Below, in pieces: positions 42,938 to 54,763 of a stretch of 64,000 bases of DNA. The notes beneath the pieces are model-generated. The model was given only the letters and a program-made list of their open reading frames with translations. It did not search any database and had not been told where the DNA came from. This stretch comes from Mycoplasma iguanae (GTDB lineage: Bacteria > Bacillota_I > Bacilli_A > Mycoplasmatales > Metamycoplasmataceae): contig NZ_CP102734.1 in NCBI RefSeq assembly GCF_024722375.1, forward strand, positions 505,346 through 569,345, read 5' to 3'. Within the stretch, counting starts at the first letter, position 1. Each line of letters begins with the position of its first letter. The position numbers and the translations under genes are program-made.

Positions 42938-43759
42938 TTATACTTTTTGACAACTTTCACAAATATAAGTTCCCCGTCCATTTACTTTGGTTTTAATAAT
43001 AATTCTTTCACAACGCGGGCAAGGTTTTCCCATTTTAGTATGAACTTTTAAAAAGTTTTGAAATTTTCCTTCTTTTTTATTCAATGAAGTGTAAGAATTA
43101 ATGCTGCTACCCCCCAATTCTGTAGAAAGATCTAAAATTTCTGTAGCTTTTTTCAAAATTTCTTTTACTTGTTTTAAAGTAATATCGGCTGTTTTAGTTA
43201 GTGGATGAATTTGAGTTGCATGTAAAACTTCATCCACATAAATGTTTCCTAATCCCACTAAAATTGTTTGATCTAATAAAGCTGTTTTAATAGCTTTATT
43301 TTTCTTTTGTAGTACTGTAAATAACTCTTTAGCATTAGTTTGAGCAGGAATTTGAGCTAATTTTGCTAAAGGATTGATTGTTAGATAATTTTCTGAATTT
43401 CTTAAATGAAAGGTACCAAACATTCTTGTATCATTGTAATGTAAATTGGTTTGATCTTTAAATTCGAAAATAACATGATCATTTCTTTTTCTGAATGTCC
43501 TTTCCTCATAAAAATTATATTTTCCTTCCATTCTTAAATGTGAAAGTAAAATTTTTTGATTAGTAAAATGAAAAACAATAAATTTTCCTCTGTTTGTGAC
43601 ATCTAAAATTGTTTCATTTTTAAAATAATTTTTAAATTCTTGGGGACTAAATTCTTTGAATAATGAATCTCTTAAAATAATAATATCAAAAATGGTTTTG
43701 TTCACTACATAATCTCTTAAAGCTTTTGTCATCACACGGACTTCTGGTAGTTCTGGCAT
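42938..43759 (-). CDS. fpg: Formamidopyrimidine-DNA glycosylase
   Basis: 273 residues. Fpg removes 8-oxoguanine and FaPy from DNA and cuts the abasic site. The start is fixed at ATG 43759 because the enzyme must begin M-P-E-L-P-E-V, with Pro 2 as the nucleophile. LLSHLRMEGKY has the conserved Lys, DQTILVGLGNIYVDEVL the helix-two-turn-helix, and the C-terminal zinc finger CPRCER-x-GTYICESC has all four cysteines. It forms an operon with the Smr gene downstream. Confidence 0.96.
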   Translation of the reverse strand: MPELPEVRVMTKALRDYVVNKTIFDIIILRDSLFKEFSPQEFKNYFKNETILDVTNRGKFIVFHFTNQKILLSHLRMEGKYNFYEERTFRKRNDHVIFEFKDQTNLHYNDTRMFGTFHLRNSENYLTINPLAKLAQIPAQTNAKELFTVLQKKNKAIKTALLDQTILVGLGNIYVDEVLHATQIHPLTKTADITLKQVKEILKKATEILDLSTELGGSSINSYTSLNKKEGKFQNFLKVHTKMGKPCPRCERIIIKTKVNGRGTYICESCQKV

Positions 43760-43845
43760 GATCACTTCCTTTTTATTTTATGAATTTTAAAATACTTTAA
43801 AAGTTAATTTTTACATTTTTAGTAATTTAGTTATTCTTAAAAAAT

Positions 43846-43877
43846 AAAAATTTAATCCTGAAATAAGATTAAATTTT
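43846..43877 (-). terminator. Terminator of ptsI
   Basis: Arms AAAAATTTAATC and GATTAAATTTT with a nine-base loop lie eight bases after the ptsI stop. Confidence 0.8.
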
Positions 43878-43884
43878 GTCACTT

Positions 43885-45603
43885 TTATAAGCTAGCATTA
43901 AATTCATTGACAAGTTTTTTAACTTCTGTTTCAGTTGAACAAGCTAATGCTTTTTCAACTAATTTTTTAGCATCTTGACTATTAATTGCTGAAATTTGTT
44001 TTCTAGCTGCTAAAACTGAAGTTGCTGACATTGAAAATTCATCTAATCCCATTCCAACTAGTAATGGAATTGCTTGAGGATCTCCACCCATTTCACCACA
44101 CATTCCTACTCATTTGCCAGCTTTGTGTGCTCCTTCAATTGTCATATGAATTAATTTTAAAATTGAAGGATTTAGCGGTTGATATAAATATGAAACTTTT
44201 TCGTTCATTCTATCAGCAGCCATTGTGTATTGCATTAAATCATTTGTACCAATTGAAACAAAATCTGCGTGTTTACAAAATTGTTCAGTTAATACAGCTG
44301 CTGCAGGAACTTCTACCATCATTCCTACTTCAATATTATTACTTACTTTGTGACCCTCTTCAATTAATTTTTGTTTTGTTTCTTCATAGATTGCTTTAGC
44401 ATCCAAAAATTCTTGAACAGTTGTAATCATTGGAAACATAATTTGTAAACTTCCGTATGCACTTGCACGAATTAAGGCTCTTAATTGTGTTATGAAAGTA
44501 TCTTTTTTGTCTAGAGACATTCTAATTGCTCGATAACCTAAAAATGGATTCATTTCTTCTGGAAACTTAAAATATTTTAATGTTTTGTCGCCTCCAATAT
44601 CAAGTGTACGAACTACAACCGCTTTAGGAGACATTTTTTCTAATACAGCTTTATATGATTGAAATTGTTCTTCTTCTGAAGGTCAATCTTGGGCATCCAT
44701 ATATAAAAATTCACTTCTGAATAACCCAATTGCATCACTATCGTTTTCTAAAACACCATTTACATCTTCAACTGATCCAATGTTTGAGGCAATTATAACT
44801 TCGTGATTATCTTTTGTTAGTGACTTTTTACCTTTAAATTTTAAAAGCTCATTTTTTAGTTCTAGATAAGCATCATATTCTTTTTTGAACTGAGCAATTT
44901 GATCAGCTTCAGGATCAATAACTCCTAATCCTTTATCACCATTCATTGCTACTGTTTGACCATTTACAACAAGATCAGTAATATTACCAATTCCTAAAAT
45001 AGCCGGAATTTCTAAACTACGAGCCATGATAGCTGAATGAGAAGTTCTTCCACCAATATTTGTTAAAAATCCTTTAACAAATTGACGGTTTAATTGTGCA
45101 GTTTCAGAAGGTGTTAAATCTTCTGCAACAATAATAGTAGGTTTATCAATTAAAGTTAAATCTGCAATATCAATTTTTAGTAAATTTTTTACAATCCTTG
45201 TAGAAACATCTTTAATATCAGCAGCTCTTTCTTTCATATAAGCATCATCCATTAATTCAAACATTTCGATGTATTTATCACTTACAACTTTAACTGCATA
45301 CTCAGAATTTAATTGATCATTTTCAATCATAGCCTGAATTTCTTCCTGAATTATTGGATCTTCAGCGACTTGGATATGAGCATCAAAAACTGCAGTTTCT
45401 TCTTCAGATAATCTAGCACTAGCTTGTTGTTTGATTTTTTGAATTTGTGCAATTGATGTCTTGACTGCATCTAAATACTTTTCGATTTCTGCAGCAGGAT
45501 TTGCTATTTGACTTTGAGTAATTTCAATGTGATTATTTTCTAACTTGAAAACTTCAGCAATCGCAACCCCACTTGATGCTCCAATTCCTTTAAATTCTTT
45601 CAT
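43885..45603 (-). CDS. ptsI: PTS enzyme I (phosphoenolpyruvate--protein phosphotransferase)
   Basis: 572 residues. Enzyme I takes phosphate from PEP and gives it to HPr. [18 protein letters not shown] contains the phosphorylated His (about 188). The PEP site is marked by [45 protein letters not shown] and [25 protein letters not shown] completes it. The N-terminal HPr-binding part starts [14 protein letters not shown]. Two TGA codons are Trp. It stands alone between fpg and ktrB. Confidence 0.97.
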
Positions 45604-45762
45604 ATATTATCCTCCAAGGATTATTTTGTTAATAATAAAAATAATAGTTTTATTATATCAATATTCTACAAAACTTTGTTTTAAGTTTCTTGAGAAATTT
45701 AATAAAAAAGCTTCAAAAAGCTAAAATTACTCATTTTTTTTAGTTTTTTAAAATTTTAGATT

Positions 45763-47361
45763 TTAACCTATTAAAACTTCTTCTTCAGGATAGTCAAATT
45801 TTAATGAACGGCTGTTATGTTTTGATCAAATCAAGATAGTTGAAGAAATACCTAGTTGTCCAATAAACATAATAATAATTAAAGTTAATTTTGAAGAAAT
45901 ATTTAATAAAGGAGAAACACCGAGTGAAATTCCCGTCGTTCCAAAAGCAGAAGCTACTTCAAATAGAACATGAATCATGTTAAATACGCGCTTTTCTGGG
46001 TTTGATAAATCAATAGATGTTTGTAATTTTCCTATATCCATATTATTAAATTGTGATATTGAAGAAGAAAAAACGATCATTGTGCCGAAAATTAAAAGTA
46101 GCATAGACAGAATTAAAATAATAAATGAGTTAATAACTGTATCATTGGAAATTTTTCTTTTGAAAACACGGACACTAGGTTTAGAAGACATTTTTGCTCA
46201 AAGCCCTAAAAATAAAATTGCTAATGTTGTTGTTCTAATTCCTCCACCTGTTGAAGAAGGTGAAGCACCGATTACCATTAAAATGGTCATAACTAATAAT
46301 GAAGGTGATGTTAAATTATATGGATCAATTGTATAAAATCCTGCACTTCGTGTCGCAATTGAAGCAAAAAATAATGCAAAGACTTTGTCTGATTTTGATC
46401 CATAATCATAATTTCAATAATTAGGATCACCCTTTTGAATATTTCAAAAACTATTTGGATCTGTAGAAGTTAATTCAAAGGCATATATTAAACTTAAACC
46501 GATAATAGCAACAATAAAATACATCGAAATACTGATTTTACTAAATAATGAAATTTTGTATTCTTTTTTTAGAAATAATTTATGATATACCAAATTGTAT
46601 AAATCATAAATTACAGGGTATCCAATTCCTCCAAAAATAAAAAGAATTGCTAATCAGCTTTGTAAAAAATAAGAATGATAATAAGGAGCAATAGAATTCG
46701 CTCCCATAATATCAAATCCTGCATTATTTAAAGAAGTAATTGAGTGAAAGACAGCAAATTTTAGTGACTCTAAAAAATTGTATCTTGGTGAAATTAAATC
46801 TGGTTCATTTGCAAAATTTCCTTCTGCAAAGTAAAAGAAAAATGTTAAAACAAGAGTTGAAACTAAAATAAAAACAAATAATATATTAATTGAAACAATA
46901 ATAATTTTTCTCGTTGAACCAACTTTAATACTGCCGCGTTCTACGTTTAAAATATTTCGCTGAAAAATGGAAATTTTTTTACCAAATAATCAGTTTACAA
47001 AATAAACTTTTAAGGCAAAAAAACCAATTCCACCCACTAATATTAAAATAGCAATAATGCTTTGACCAAAACTGGTTCAAGTATGCGCTGTAGGATGGAT
47101 TGTTAAACCTGTATCACTAAAGGCACTAGCAGAAGTAAATAAGGCATCTACATAAGAAACACTAACTCCTTCTTTTTGAGCAGACTGACTGTAGAGAATT
47201 AACGAACCACTGATTGTGATAATAAAATAAATAATGAATACTCATTTTATTTTACTAATTTTTCGCTGATAATTAAAGCGAAGTGAATGATTAGTTTTAT
47301 TAAATATCTTAATAATTCGACTAATTTTCTTTTTAAAACTTTCTAAAAAGTAAAATTTCAT
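45763..47361 (-). CDS. ktrB: Potassium uptake protein, channel subunit
   Basis: 532 residues, TrkH/KtrB family. Four selectivity-filter loops are visible in order: SAFSDTGLTIH, SLNNAGFDIM, ATRSAGFYTID and SAFGTTGISLG, each placed between paired hydrophobic helices as in this fold. It forms the membrane channel for K+ (or Na+ coupled K+) uptake and is gated by KtrA. Many TGA codons are Trp. It is divergent from ktrA, 68 bases apart, so both may share a control region. The N-terminus is strongly basic before the first helix. Confidence 0.94.
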
Positions 47362-47429
47362 AATTGTTATTATATAAAAAAAATGCCTTTTTTTAGTTAT
47401 AATTAACTAAAAAAATATTAGGGAGTGAT

Positions 47430-48173
47430 ATGGCAGTAATTAAGAAAAAAGCACAAAAAAACACAGGTAGTATTTGTGTTATTGGTGGTGGACGCTTTGG
47501 ACAAGCTGTAATTAACACACTAAATAGATTAAAAAGAAATGTTGTTTTAATTGATGATAATAGTGAAACAACACAATTTCTTTCTAATACTGTTGATTCT
47601 GTATTTTTGGCAGATGCTTCTGATATTAACGCTTTAACTGCTATCGGTGTACAGGATTTTGACACAGTAATTATTGCTGTAAGTGATAATATTGAAATTG
47701 TGGCAGCTTTAATTGAAATTGGTGTAAAAAACATTATTGCTCGTTCAAAAAATCCGCGCCATAGTCGTGTTCTACGTCACATTGGTGCCAATGTTATTAT
47801 TAGACCTGAAGAAGAAGCGGGAGAAAAAGCTGCTTTAATTGCAACTAATAATAACCACATTATGTATACAGAATTACTAACAGAAGTAGGTGGCGGTTTT
47901 TATATTGCTAGTGTTAAAATTGATAATCCTAAATATATCGACTCTCCACTGAAAAAAATTAATTTTGGTAAATTAGGTGTTTCAATTGTTTTTATTAAAA
48001 GAAAGAATCGTTCTTTCTTACCTGATGGAAAAACAAAATTAAAATCAGGAGATACAGTAAGTTTTATTGGTGAAATTGATGATATTACTAACTGTTTAAA
48101 CTTAGTTAATACTAAAATTAAAGAAGAAATTCTTGAAAATGAAGTGAAGAAAAAAGAATTTATTAATAGTTAA
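47430..48173 (+). CDS. ktrA: Potassium uptake protein, regulatory subunit
   Basis: 247 residues. The RCK N domain has a Rossmann nucleotide-binding loop ICVIGGGRFGQAVINTL (about 16-32) and the acidic strand end VVLIDDN; the segment VDSVFLADASDINALTAIGV fits the typical G-D-A-T region. The RCK C domain occupies about residues 145-225. KtrA binds ATP/ADP or NAD(H) as an octameric ring and gates KtrB. A GGGAGTG ribosome site precedes ATG 47430. No TGA codons are needed. It ends at a bidirectional terminator. Confidence 0.95.
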   Translation: MAVIKKKAQKNTGSICVIGGGRFGQAVINTLNRLKRNVVLIDDNSETTQFLSNTVDSVFLADASDINALTAIGVQDFDTVIIAVSDNIEIVAALIEIGVKNIIARSKNPRHSRVLRHIGANVIIRPEEEAGEKAALIATNNNHIMYTELLTEVGGGFYIASVKIDNPKYIDSPLKKINFGKLGVSIVFIKRKNRSFLPDGKTKLKSGDTVSFIGEIDDITNCLNLVNTKIKEEILENEVKKKEFINS

Positions 48174-48192
48174 ACTTCTTTTTATAATATAC

Positions 48193-48224
48193 AAAAAATG
48201 ATGTTTTAAAAACATCATTTTTTT
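48193..48224. terminator. Bidirectional terminator between ktrA and uvrB
   Basis: Arms AAAAAATGATGTTTT and AAAACATCATTTTTT separated by one to two bases lie between the convergent stops; the stem reaches the TAA of uvrB. Confidence 0.85.
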
Positions 48225-50199
48225 ATGAATTTTCCACTTCTAGTTCAATAATAGTATCACGTAATTCGATTGCTCGTTCAAACTCTTTATTTTTAGCTGC
48301 TTCATTCATTTGTTTGCGTAAACTATCTAATAATTTTTCAAATTCTTTTTTATTTTTCTTTTTAGCTTTACCGCTTTCTAAAAAGAAATTAACTGAATTA
48401 GTAATATCATGCCCTTGAATTGGTTCAGCAATTGGTTTAATAATTGTTTGGGGAATAATATGATGTTTTTCATTGTATTCTTGTTGAATTTTTCTTTTAT
48501 ACTGATTATCATCAATAGCATCTTGCATTGCTTTTGTTATTTTATCAGCATAAAAAATTACTTTTCCATGATCATTTCTGGCTGCACGACCAGCAATCTG
48601 AATTAATGATTTTTTTGATCTTAAAAATCCTTCTTTATCAGCATCTAAAACTAAAATTAATGAAACTTCAGGTAAATCTATTCCTTCTCTTAAAAGGTTA
48701 ATTCCAATCACTGCATCATGAATTCCTTTACGTAATTTTCTTAAAATTTCATTACGTTCAAAAGTTTTATGTTCTGAATGAATATAAGCTACTTTTTGAT
48801 TTTTTTCTTGTAATGCTTTAGCTAATTCTTCAGCTACTCTTTTTGTGGAAGTTAAAATTAAAGTTCGTTCTTTTTTCTGTTTTTGTTCTTGGAGTCTATC
48901 AAAGATATTTTCAAATTGATTCAATGTCGGATGTATTTCAATGATAGGATCTAATAATCCTGTAGGACGAATAATTTGCGAAACAATTTCTCCAGCAGTT
49001 TTATCTAATTCAAAATCTGCTGGAGTAGCAGAAATATAAATTCTTTGAAAATCAAATTTTTCAAATTCCTCAAAAGTTAAGGGGCGATTATCTAAAGCTG
49101 AAGGTAAACGAAAACCATAATCTACAAGATTTTTCTTTCTGGAATAATCTCCTGCATACATTCCTCCAATTTGGGGAATTGTAATGTGTGATTCGTCAAT
49201 AATAATTAGTGCATCTTTAGGTAAATAATCTAAAAGGGTGTAAGGTCTTTCGCCTTTTTGACGACCATCCATATGTCTTGAATAATTTTCAATGCCACTA
49301 CAAAAACCAAATTCTTGTATTGAATCAATATCATTTTTAGTTCTTTCTTCTAGTCTTTGCTTTTCAAGCAATTTTCCTTCTTTTTGAAATTGATCTAGTC
49401 TTTCAACTAGTTCTTCATAAATAGTTTTAATAGCTTTCTCCATTGTGGTTTGTTTAGCAGTATAAGCACTAGCAGGGTAAATTAAATAATTTTTGTATCT
49501 TTTAATAACATTTTTAGTTAATGGTTCAATTTTGGAAATTGATTCGATTTCATCTCCAAAAAACTCAATTCTTAAAATGTACTCTGCAGTTCATCCGGGT
49601 GCTATTTCGACAACATCACCTTTAGCTCCAAAAGTTCCTGGAACTAAATCAATATCATTTCTTTGATAATTAATCTTAGTTAAACTTAAAAAAAATTCCT
49701 GACGATTAATAACCATTCCTGTTTCAATGTGATAAAAATTATCACGATATTCTGCTGGATTTAAAGCCCCATAAATGGCAGCTACAGAGGAAACCACAAT
49801 TGTATTGGGATATGAAAGTAATGAATTAAGAGAAGACATTCGCATTGCCTCTAAATCCATATTAGTTTTAGAAGTTTTTTCTACATAAACATCTTTTCGA
49901 GGCAAATAAGCTTCAGGTCGATAGTAATCAAAATTAGAAACAAAATATTCCACTTTGTTTTCTGGAAAAAACTCTTTTAATTCTGAATACAACTGTGAAG
50001 CTAGAGTTTTATTATGAGATAAAACTAGCACAGATCTATTTGTTTGTGCTATTACATTTGCAATAGTAAAAGTTTTTCCACTACCTGTCACACCAAGCAA
50101 TACTTGGTGTTGTTTTTTTTCATTAATTCCCTTAACTAATTGTTCAATAGCTTTAGGCTGATCACCTGAAGGATGATAGTTGGATACTAATTTATACAT
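48223..50199 (-). CDS. uvrB: UvrABC system protein B
   Basis: 658 residues. UvrB verifies DNA damage delivered by UvrA and recruits UvrC. Walker A is [15 protein letters not shown] (about 37-51). The beta-hairpin region is [15 protein letters not shown], helicase motif II is [19 protein letters not shown], and motifs V and VI are [19 protein letters not shown] and [15 protein letters not shown]. The C-terminal UVR domain ([20 protein letters not shown]) that binds UvrC is present. ATG 50199 is chosen over TTG 50205. Several TGA codons are Trp. Confidence 0.97.
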
Positions 50200-50214
50200 T
50201 GTCAAATTATAAAT

Positions 50215-50246
50215 AAAAAAAATAAGTTACTAAAAACTTATTTTTA
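50215..50246 (-). terminator. Terminator of the LRR lipoprotein gene
   Basis: Arms AAAAATAAGTT and AACTTATTTTT with an eight-base loop lie 19 bases past the lipoprotein stop. Confidence 0.8.
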
Positions 50247-50264
50247 ATTTTAAATAATGATTTT

Positions 50265-50906
50265 TTAGAAAATATTTTTTCCTTGTTTTACTTCAGATGA
50301 AAAAGTTGGTTTATTAGCAATCTTATTACCTCAGAAAGCTTCTTCAGCAATTGTTCCTTTAGTTGGATTATAAACTAAGGTTTCTATCTCATTAAATGCA
50401 AATGATTGTTTTCCGATATTTTCAACAGAATTTGGTAAAGTTAAACTTTTAATTTTTTGATTTAGAAAAGCAAACTCACCAATAGTTTTTAATTTGCTAT
50501 CTGGAGCAAATACTAATTCAGTAATATGTGTTTCTAAAGCTCCACCATGGAAAGTTCTAGGGCCAATTTCTTCTAGATTTGATGGAAAAATAATTTTGTT
50601 AACACTTAAAAGATAAATAGTAGACTCTGCATTATCACCTTCTCCAGTTTTTACTACATGTGTAAAAGGAAAAGCAGCTAAATTTACTTTTGTTACCCGG
50701 ATGCTTTTTAATTGTGTAAAAGAAGATAAATCTAAAGTAAAAGTTCTTTTTTCTAAATCAATATCTTTCATTCACTGTGATTTAGTTTCTTCTGTTAAAG
50801 AATTTTTAAAAAATTCTTCATTACCACTGCATGATACAGCAACAACTATAGGCGTAGTTACAACTCCAATTGCAGAAAATAATTTAATTAATCGTGTTTT
50901 TTTCAT
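50265..50906 (-). CDS. Lipoprotein with BspA-type leucine-rich repeats
   Basis: 213 residues. The N-terminus MKKTRLIKLFSAIGVVTTPI followed by VVAVSC is a lipoprotein signal with Cys 26 as the anchor. The body has LRR_5/BspA-type repeats: NKIIFPSNLEEIGPRTF, KLKTIGEFAF, IKSLTLPNSVENIGKQSFAF and NEIETLVYNPTKGTIAEEAF. Such repeats build a curved binding surface in surface proteins of several mycoplasmas and oral bacteria. AAGGAG precedes the ATG. It is downstream of secA and a membrane protein on the same strand and ends at its own terminator. Ligand unknown. Confidence 0.88.
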
Positions 50907-50930
50907 AATATTTTTTAACTCCTTAAATAT

Positions 50931-51428
50931 TTAGGTTTGATTAAATAATTTTTCTTTTGTTTCGATTTTAATTTTGCAAAAATCATGTAATGAAATTCAA
51001 ACATAAACTAAAATAAAATAACCTATCCATAAGTGAACAATTGGTCTTTTGTTATTTGCTTGAAAGTCTTGAAAATAAAAAACTGTTGTAATAATTAATG
51101 GAATTAGGGTTAAAACTAACAGTACCAAAAAAATAATATTTAATGATAAAACTTTTTTAGTTTTAATTCCTTTACAAAAATCATACTGAAATTTTGGATC
51201 TAACCAAAATGTATTTTTTAAAAAAACTTTTGCTTTTTTTCCAAAAAAAACTGTTAGTAAAAAAAATCCATAAACAAAGGAGTTAAGAATAATAAAACTA
51301 TAAAAATAGGAATAACCACCTTCAGGTAATTTATTTTCTAAATCAATCACTTCTAAAATTGAAAGTGCATAAAGCGTTGTAATGATAAAAAAGATGATTC
51401 ACTTTGAAACTCTGTATAGATAAAACAT
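50931..51428 (-). CDS. Membrane protein of unknown function, coupled to secA
   Basis: 165 residues. Four hydrophobic stretches (about residues 8-26, 39-60, 92-114 and 129-148) predict four transmembrane helices, with a basic loop KKAKVFLKNTFWLDP between helices 2 and 3. I recognise no family. Its ATG overlaps the secA stop in TAATG, and it is 24 bases before the LRR lipoprotein, so secA, this gene and the lipoprotein gene are probably cotranscribed. A role in secretion is possible by position only. Confidence 0.75.
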
Positions 51429-54040
51429 TATTTTTCCTCTGCGCTATTGAACACTTTGCTTTGTTGGTTCATTAATTCTAATTCTTCTTTTTGACGTCGT
51501 ATATTAAATTCAGCTTCAGCAATAATATTTTCTCTAATTTGAGGATGTAAATCAGTTGGAATATTTAAAATAGCACCATTTGATAATTGATAATTTTCAT
51601 ATTCTGTAACAATTGAATTAGGATTATTAAAGAGAGCATAAACAGAATTTAAAGCAATATTTTTAATTAACAAATCAAATTTTTTACTTCCCTCTTCTGT
51701 AAAAATTTGGTAAGGATTTTTTTGTGAATATTGTACTAGATTTGAAGAAGATCTTAATTTATCCATGGCATCAATGTGATTTTTTCATTTTTCATCAAAA
51801 GCATTCAAAATAATGTGTCTTTCATTATTTCTTTGACCATCTTCACCAAGATTTTTAATTAAACGTTCTCTGATCTTTCCATATTCTTCTTCAAGTTTTT
51901 CAGTAATAAAATTTTCTAAAAATTTTCCATGATGCTTATTCATTTCCTTTAATTGAATTTTTTCACTCTTGGGTAAATTTAGCAGTTGTTCATTAATATA
52001 AGAAAGAGTTTTAGGATAATCTTGTTCACCATTTTGTAATAATAAATGAGGCATTTCTAAAATTTGTTTTACAGTGTTTTTAATCATTCTTTCAATAATA
52101 TAATCTAATTTTGGATGTTCCAAAATTAAGTCACGTTGTTGGTAAATTAAGTCACGTTGTTGACGAATTACATCATCAAAATTTAAAACTGATTTACGAC
52201 TGTCATAGTTGAAACCTTCAATTTTTCGCTGTGCTCTTTCAAAAAGACGGTAAATATTTTTATCTTCAATTTTTTGATTTCCGGCATCTTTAAAAAATTC
52301 TTTTCATTTATCACGCATTGCAAAACGGGTAATTAATTGATCATCTAATGATAAATAAAACTTAGAATAACCCACATCTCCTTGACGCCCGGCACGACCT
52401 TTTAATTGATTATCAATTCTTCTAGATTCAGCTAAGTCTGTACCAAGAACATATAAACCACCTAGTTCTAATGCTTCCTTTGTTGGTTTAATGTCTGTTC
52501 CCCGTCCTGCCATATTAGTTGCAATTGTAACAGCTCCTACAATTCCAGCCTGTGCAATAATTTCAGCTTCATCTTGATTTTGCTTAGCATTTAAAACTGT
52601 ATGGGGAATATTTCTTTCTAATAAAAGTTGGTGAAGATATTCTGACTCATTTACTTGTGAAGTACCAATTAAAATTGGTTGTTTTTTTTCATACACACGA
52701 GCTACTTCATCAACAATAGCAGTATATTTAGATTTAAAATCATAGTAAATTTCATCTTTAGCTTCAATTCTTTGAATAGGTTTATTAGTGGGGATGGGGT
52801 GCACACGCATATTATAAATATCAATAAATTCCTGTTCTTCAGTTTTAGCTGTTCCTGTCATTCCTGAAAGTTTTTTAAACATTCTGAAAAAGTTTTGATA
52901 GGTAATAGTTGCTAATGTGTGATTTTCAGGTTCAATTTCTACTAGCTCTTTAGCTTGAATAGCTTGCTGTAGTCCCTCAGAATAAGCTCGCCCTTCCATC
53001 ACCCTTCCTGTAAAAGAATCTACTAAATGAATTTTTTCATCTTGAACAATGTATTCCACATCTCGTTTCATGATTTTATGTGCTCTTAAAGCATTTTGAA
53101 TTCTGTGTACTAATTCAGAATGCACAATATCATAAAGATTGGAAATTCTAAAAAAAGAATTAGCATGATCAATTCCAGCATCAGATAATTTAATCGATTT
53201 AGTTTCTTCATCAATTTCATAATGTTCTGGTTTTAGTGTACGTACAAATTGATCAGCAGTCATATAAATTTTTGAAACGTTTTTGTCACCACCAGAAATA
53301 ATAAGCGGAGTTCTGGCTTCATCAATTAAGATTGAATCTACTTCATCAACAAGAATAAAATTTAAACCTCTCTGAACTTTTTCTCAAGAATTTTTTACCA
53401 TGTTATCACGTAAGTAATCAAATCCTAATTCTGAGTGAGTTGAGTAAGTGATATCACAAGCATAGGCATTTCTTTTTAAAGATGGATCCATTTGAGCTTT
53501 ATTAATTCCTACAGACATTCCTAAGAAATTAAATACTTCACCCATTTCAATTGCATCACGTTCTGAAAGATATTCATTAACTGTAGAAACAATGACACCT
53601 TTACCGCTTAAAGCATTTAGATAAACCGGTGCAATTGAAGTAATAGTTTTACCTTCTCCTGTTCGCATTTCTGCAACTGAACCAAGATCTAAAATAATTC
53701 CACCTAAAATTTGCACATCAAAAGGTTTTTTACCTAAAACTCTTCATGTTGCTTCACGAGCTGTTGCAAATACTTCATTTCTAATAGATTCTAATTTAGT
53801 ACCTTCTTGAATCATTTTACGAAACTCATTTGTTTTAGCTTGCAATTCTTCATTTGTTAATGCTGCATATTTATCACCTAAAGCATTAATTTCTTTTAAT
53901 GCTTTTTCTGCAATAATCATTTCTGCAGATTTAAATTTAAATTTTTTTTTCTTTTTCAATTGAGAATGAGGTGGTTCTAAAGTTTGTTCATCAGTAATAT
54001 TGAAATCTTTTTTAAACAAAGTTTTTAACTTTTTAATCAT
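51428..54040 (-). CDS. secA: Protein translocase ATPase SecA
   Basis: 870 residues. SecA drives preproteins through SecYEG with ATP. Walker A is [20 protein letters not shown], the DEAD-box motif II is [20 protein letters not shown], and the second RecA fold has [13 protein letters not shown] and [20 protein letters not shown] with GRAGRQGD. An N-terminal extension of about 40 residues rich in Lys precedes the usual start of the fold. The C-terminal zinc-binding tail is absent. [13 protein letters not shown] near residue 635 is the normal two-helix-finger entry rather than a duplication. Several TGA codons are Trp. Confidence 0.97.
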
Positions 54041-54181
54041 AGATTATATTTTACATTAAAATAGCTTTTTCAACAGCTTATAGTTAAAGCTAACTCTAAA
54101 AAAATAATATAAGAGCTATTTATCTTATTCATAACAACATTTTTTAATTTTTTCATGATTTTTTTCGTTAAAATTTTCTAA

Positions 54182-54655
54182 GTGAAAGAAAAAATAAATA
54201 AAAAAAATTATGACAAAATTTTTATTACAACCACAGACACACTAGTGGGAATTGGTTGCTTTGACTATGAAAATTTAGAATTAATTTATGAATTAAAAAA
54301 ACGTCCTTTTGATAAAAAAATTATTATCTTGGTTGGTTCTATTGAGCAAGCAAGAAAATTTAAAAATTGAAATCAACAAGCGGATGAATTAGCTAAAAAA
54401 TATTGACCTGGACCCGTTAGTTTAATAGTTAATGGACAAGGTTTTCGTATGCCCAATCAGCAAGGGTTAATTGATTTTTTATTAGAAAAAGGCCCTGCCT
54501 TTGTTACAAGTGCAAATTTATCTGGTCAAAATCCTTTAACTTTTGAACAAGCTATTGAAAATTTTAAAGAAGTAAAAACAGCTTATAATTTTGGAAAAGG
54601 TTCTAATATAGCATCTACTATCATTGATGTTGGAACTGGAAAAAAACTACGTTAA
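54182..54655 (+). CDS. Short TsaC/Sua5/YrdC-family protein
   Basis: 157 residues, against about 190 or more for TsaC. TsaC makes threonylcarbamoyl-AMP for the t6A37 modification of tRNAs. IFITTTDTLVGIGCFDYENL matches the P-T-D-T-V-Y-G-L-G motif, ELKKRPFDKKIIILV the K-x-R-x-x-x-K-P motif, YWPGPVSLIVNGQGFRMPNQ the W-P-G-P-x-T motif, and FVTSANLSGQNP the S-A-N-x-S-G motif, so the core is complete. The start is GTG 54182, directly after an in-frame TAA, with no ribosome site; a TAAAAT box just upstream suggests a leaderless transcript. Confidence 0.85.
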
Positions 54656-54763
54656 TTTTGTTAATTTTTATACAGAAAAAATACTTTTTAACATCTTTGA
54701 AAATTTTAAAAATAAATAGTATAAAATATTTTTAATAAATACTATTTATGAAAGGTTTTAAAT

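Noticed and set aside
52125-52165. Near-identical 21-base tandem pair in secA
   Set aside because: It encodes the normal Q-R-x-x-I-Y-x-Q-R pattern of SecA; relatives have the same amino-acid pattern, so it is not a recent expansion.
51428-54040. secA appears broken into several pieces
   Set aside because: The breaks are TGA codons that fall on conserved Trp positions; the frame is single and normal. The same reasoning applies to valS, ptsI, uvrB, tyrS and ktrB.
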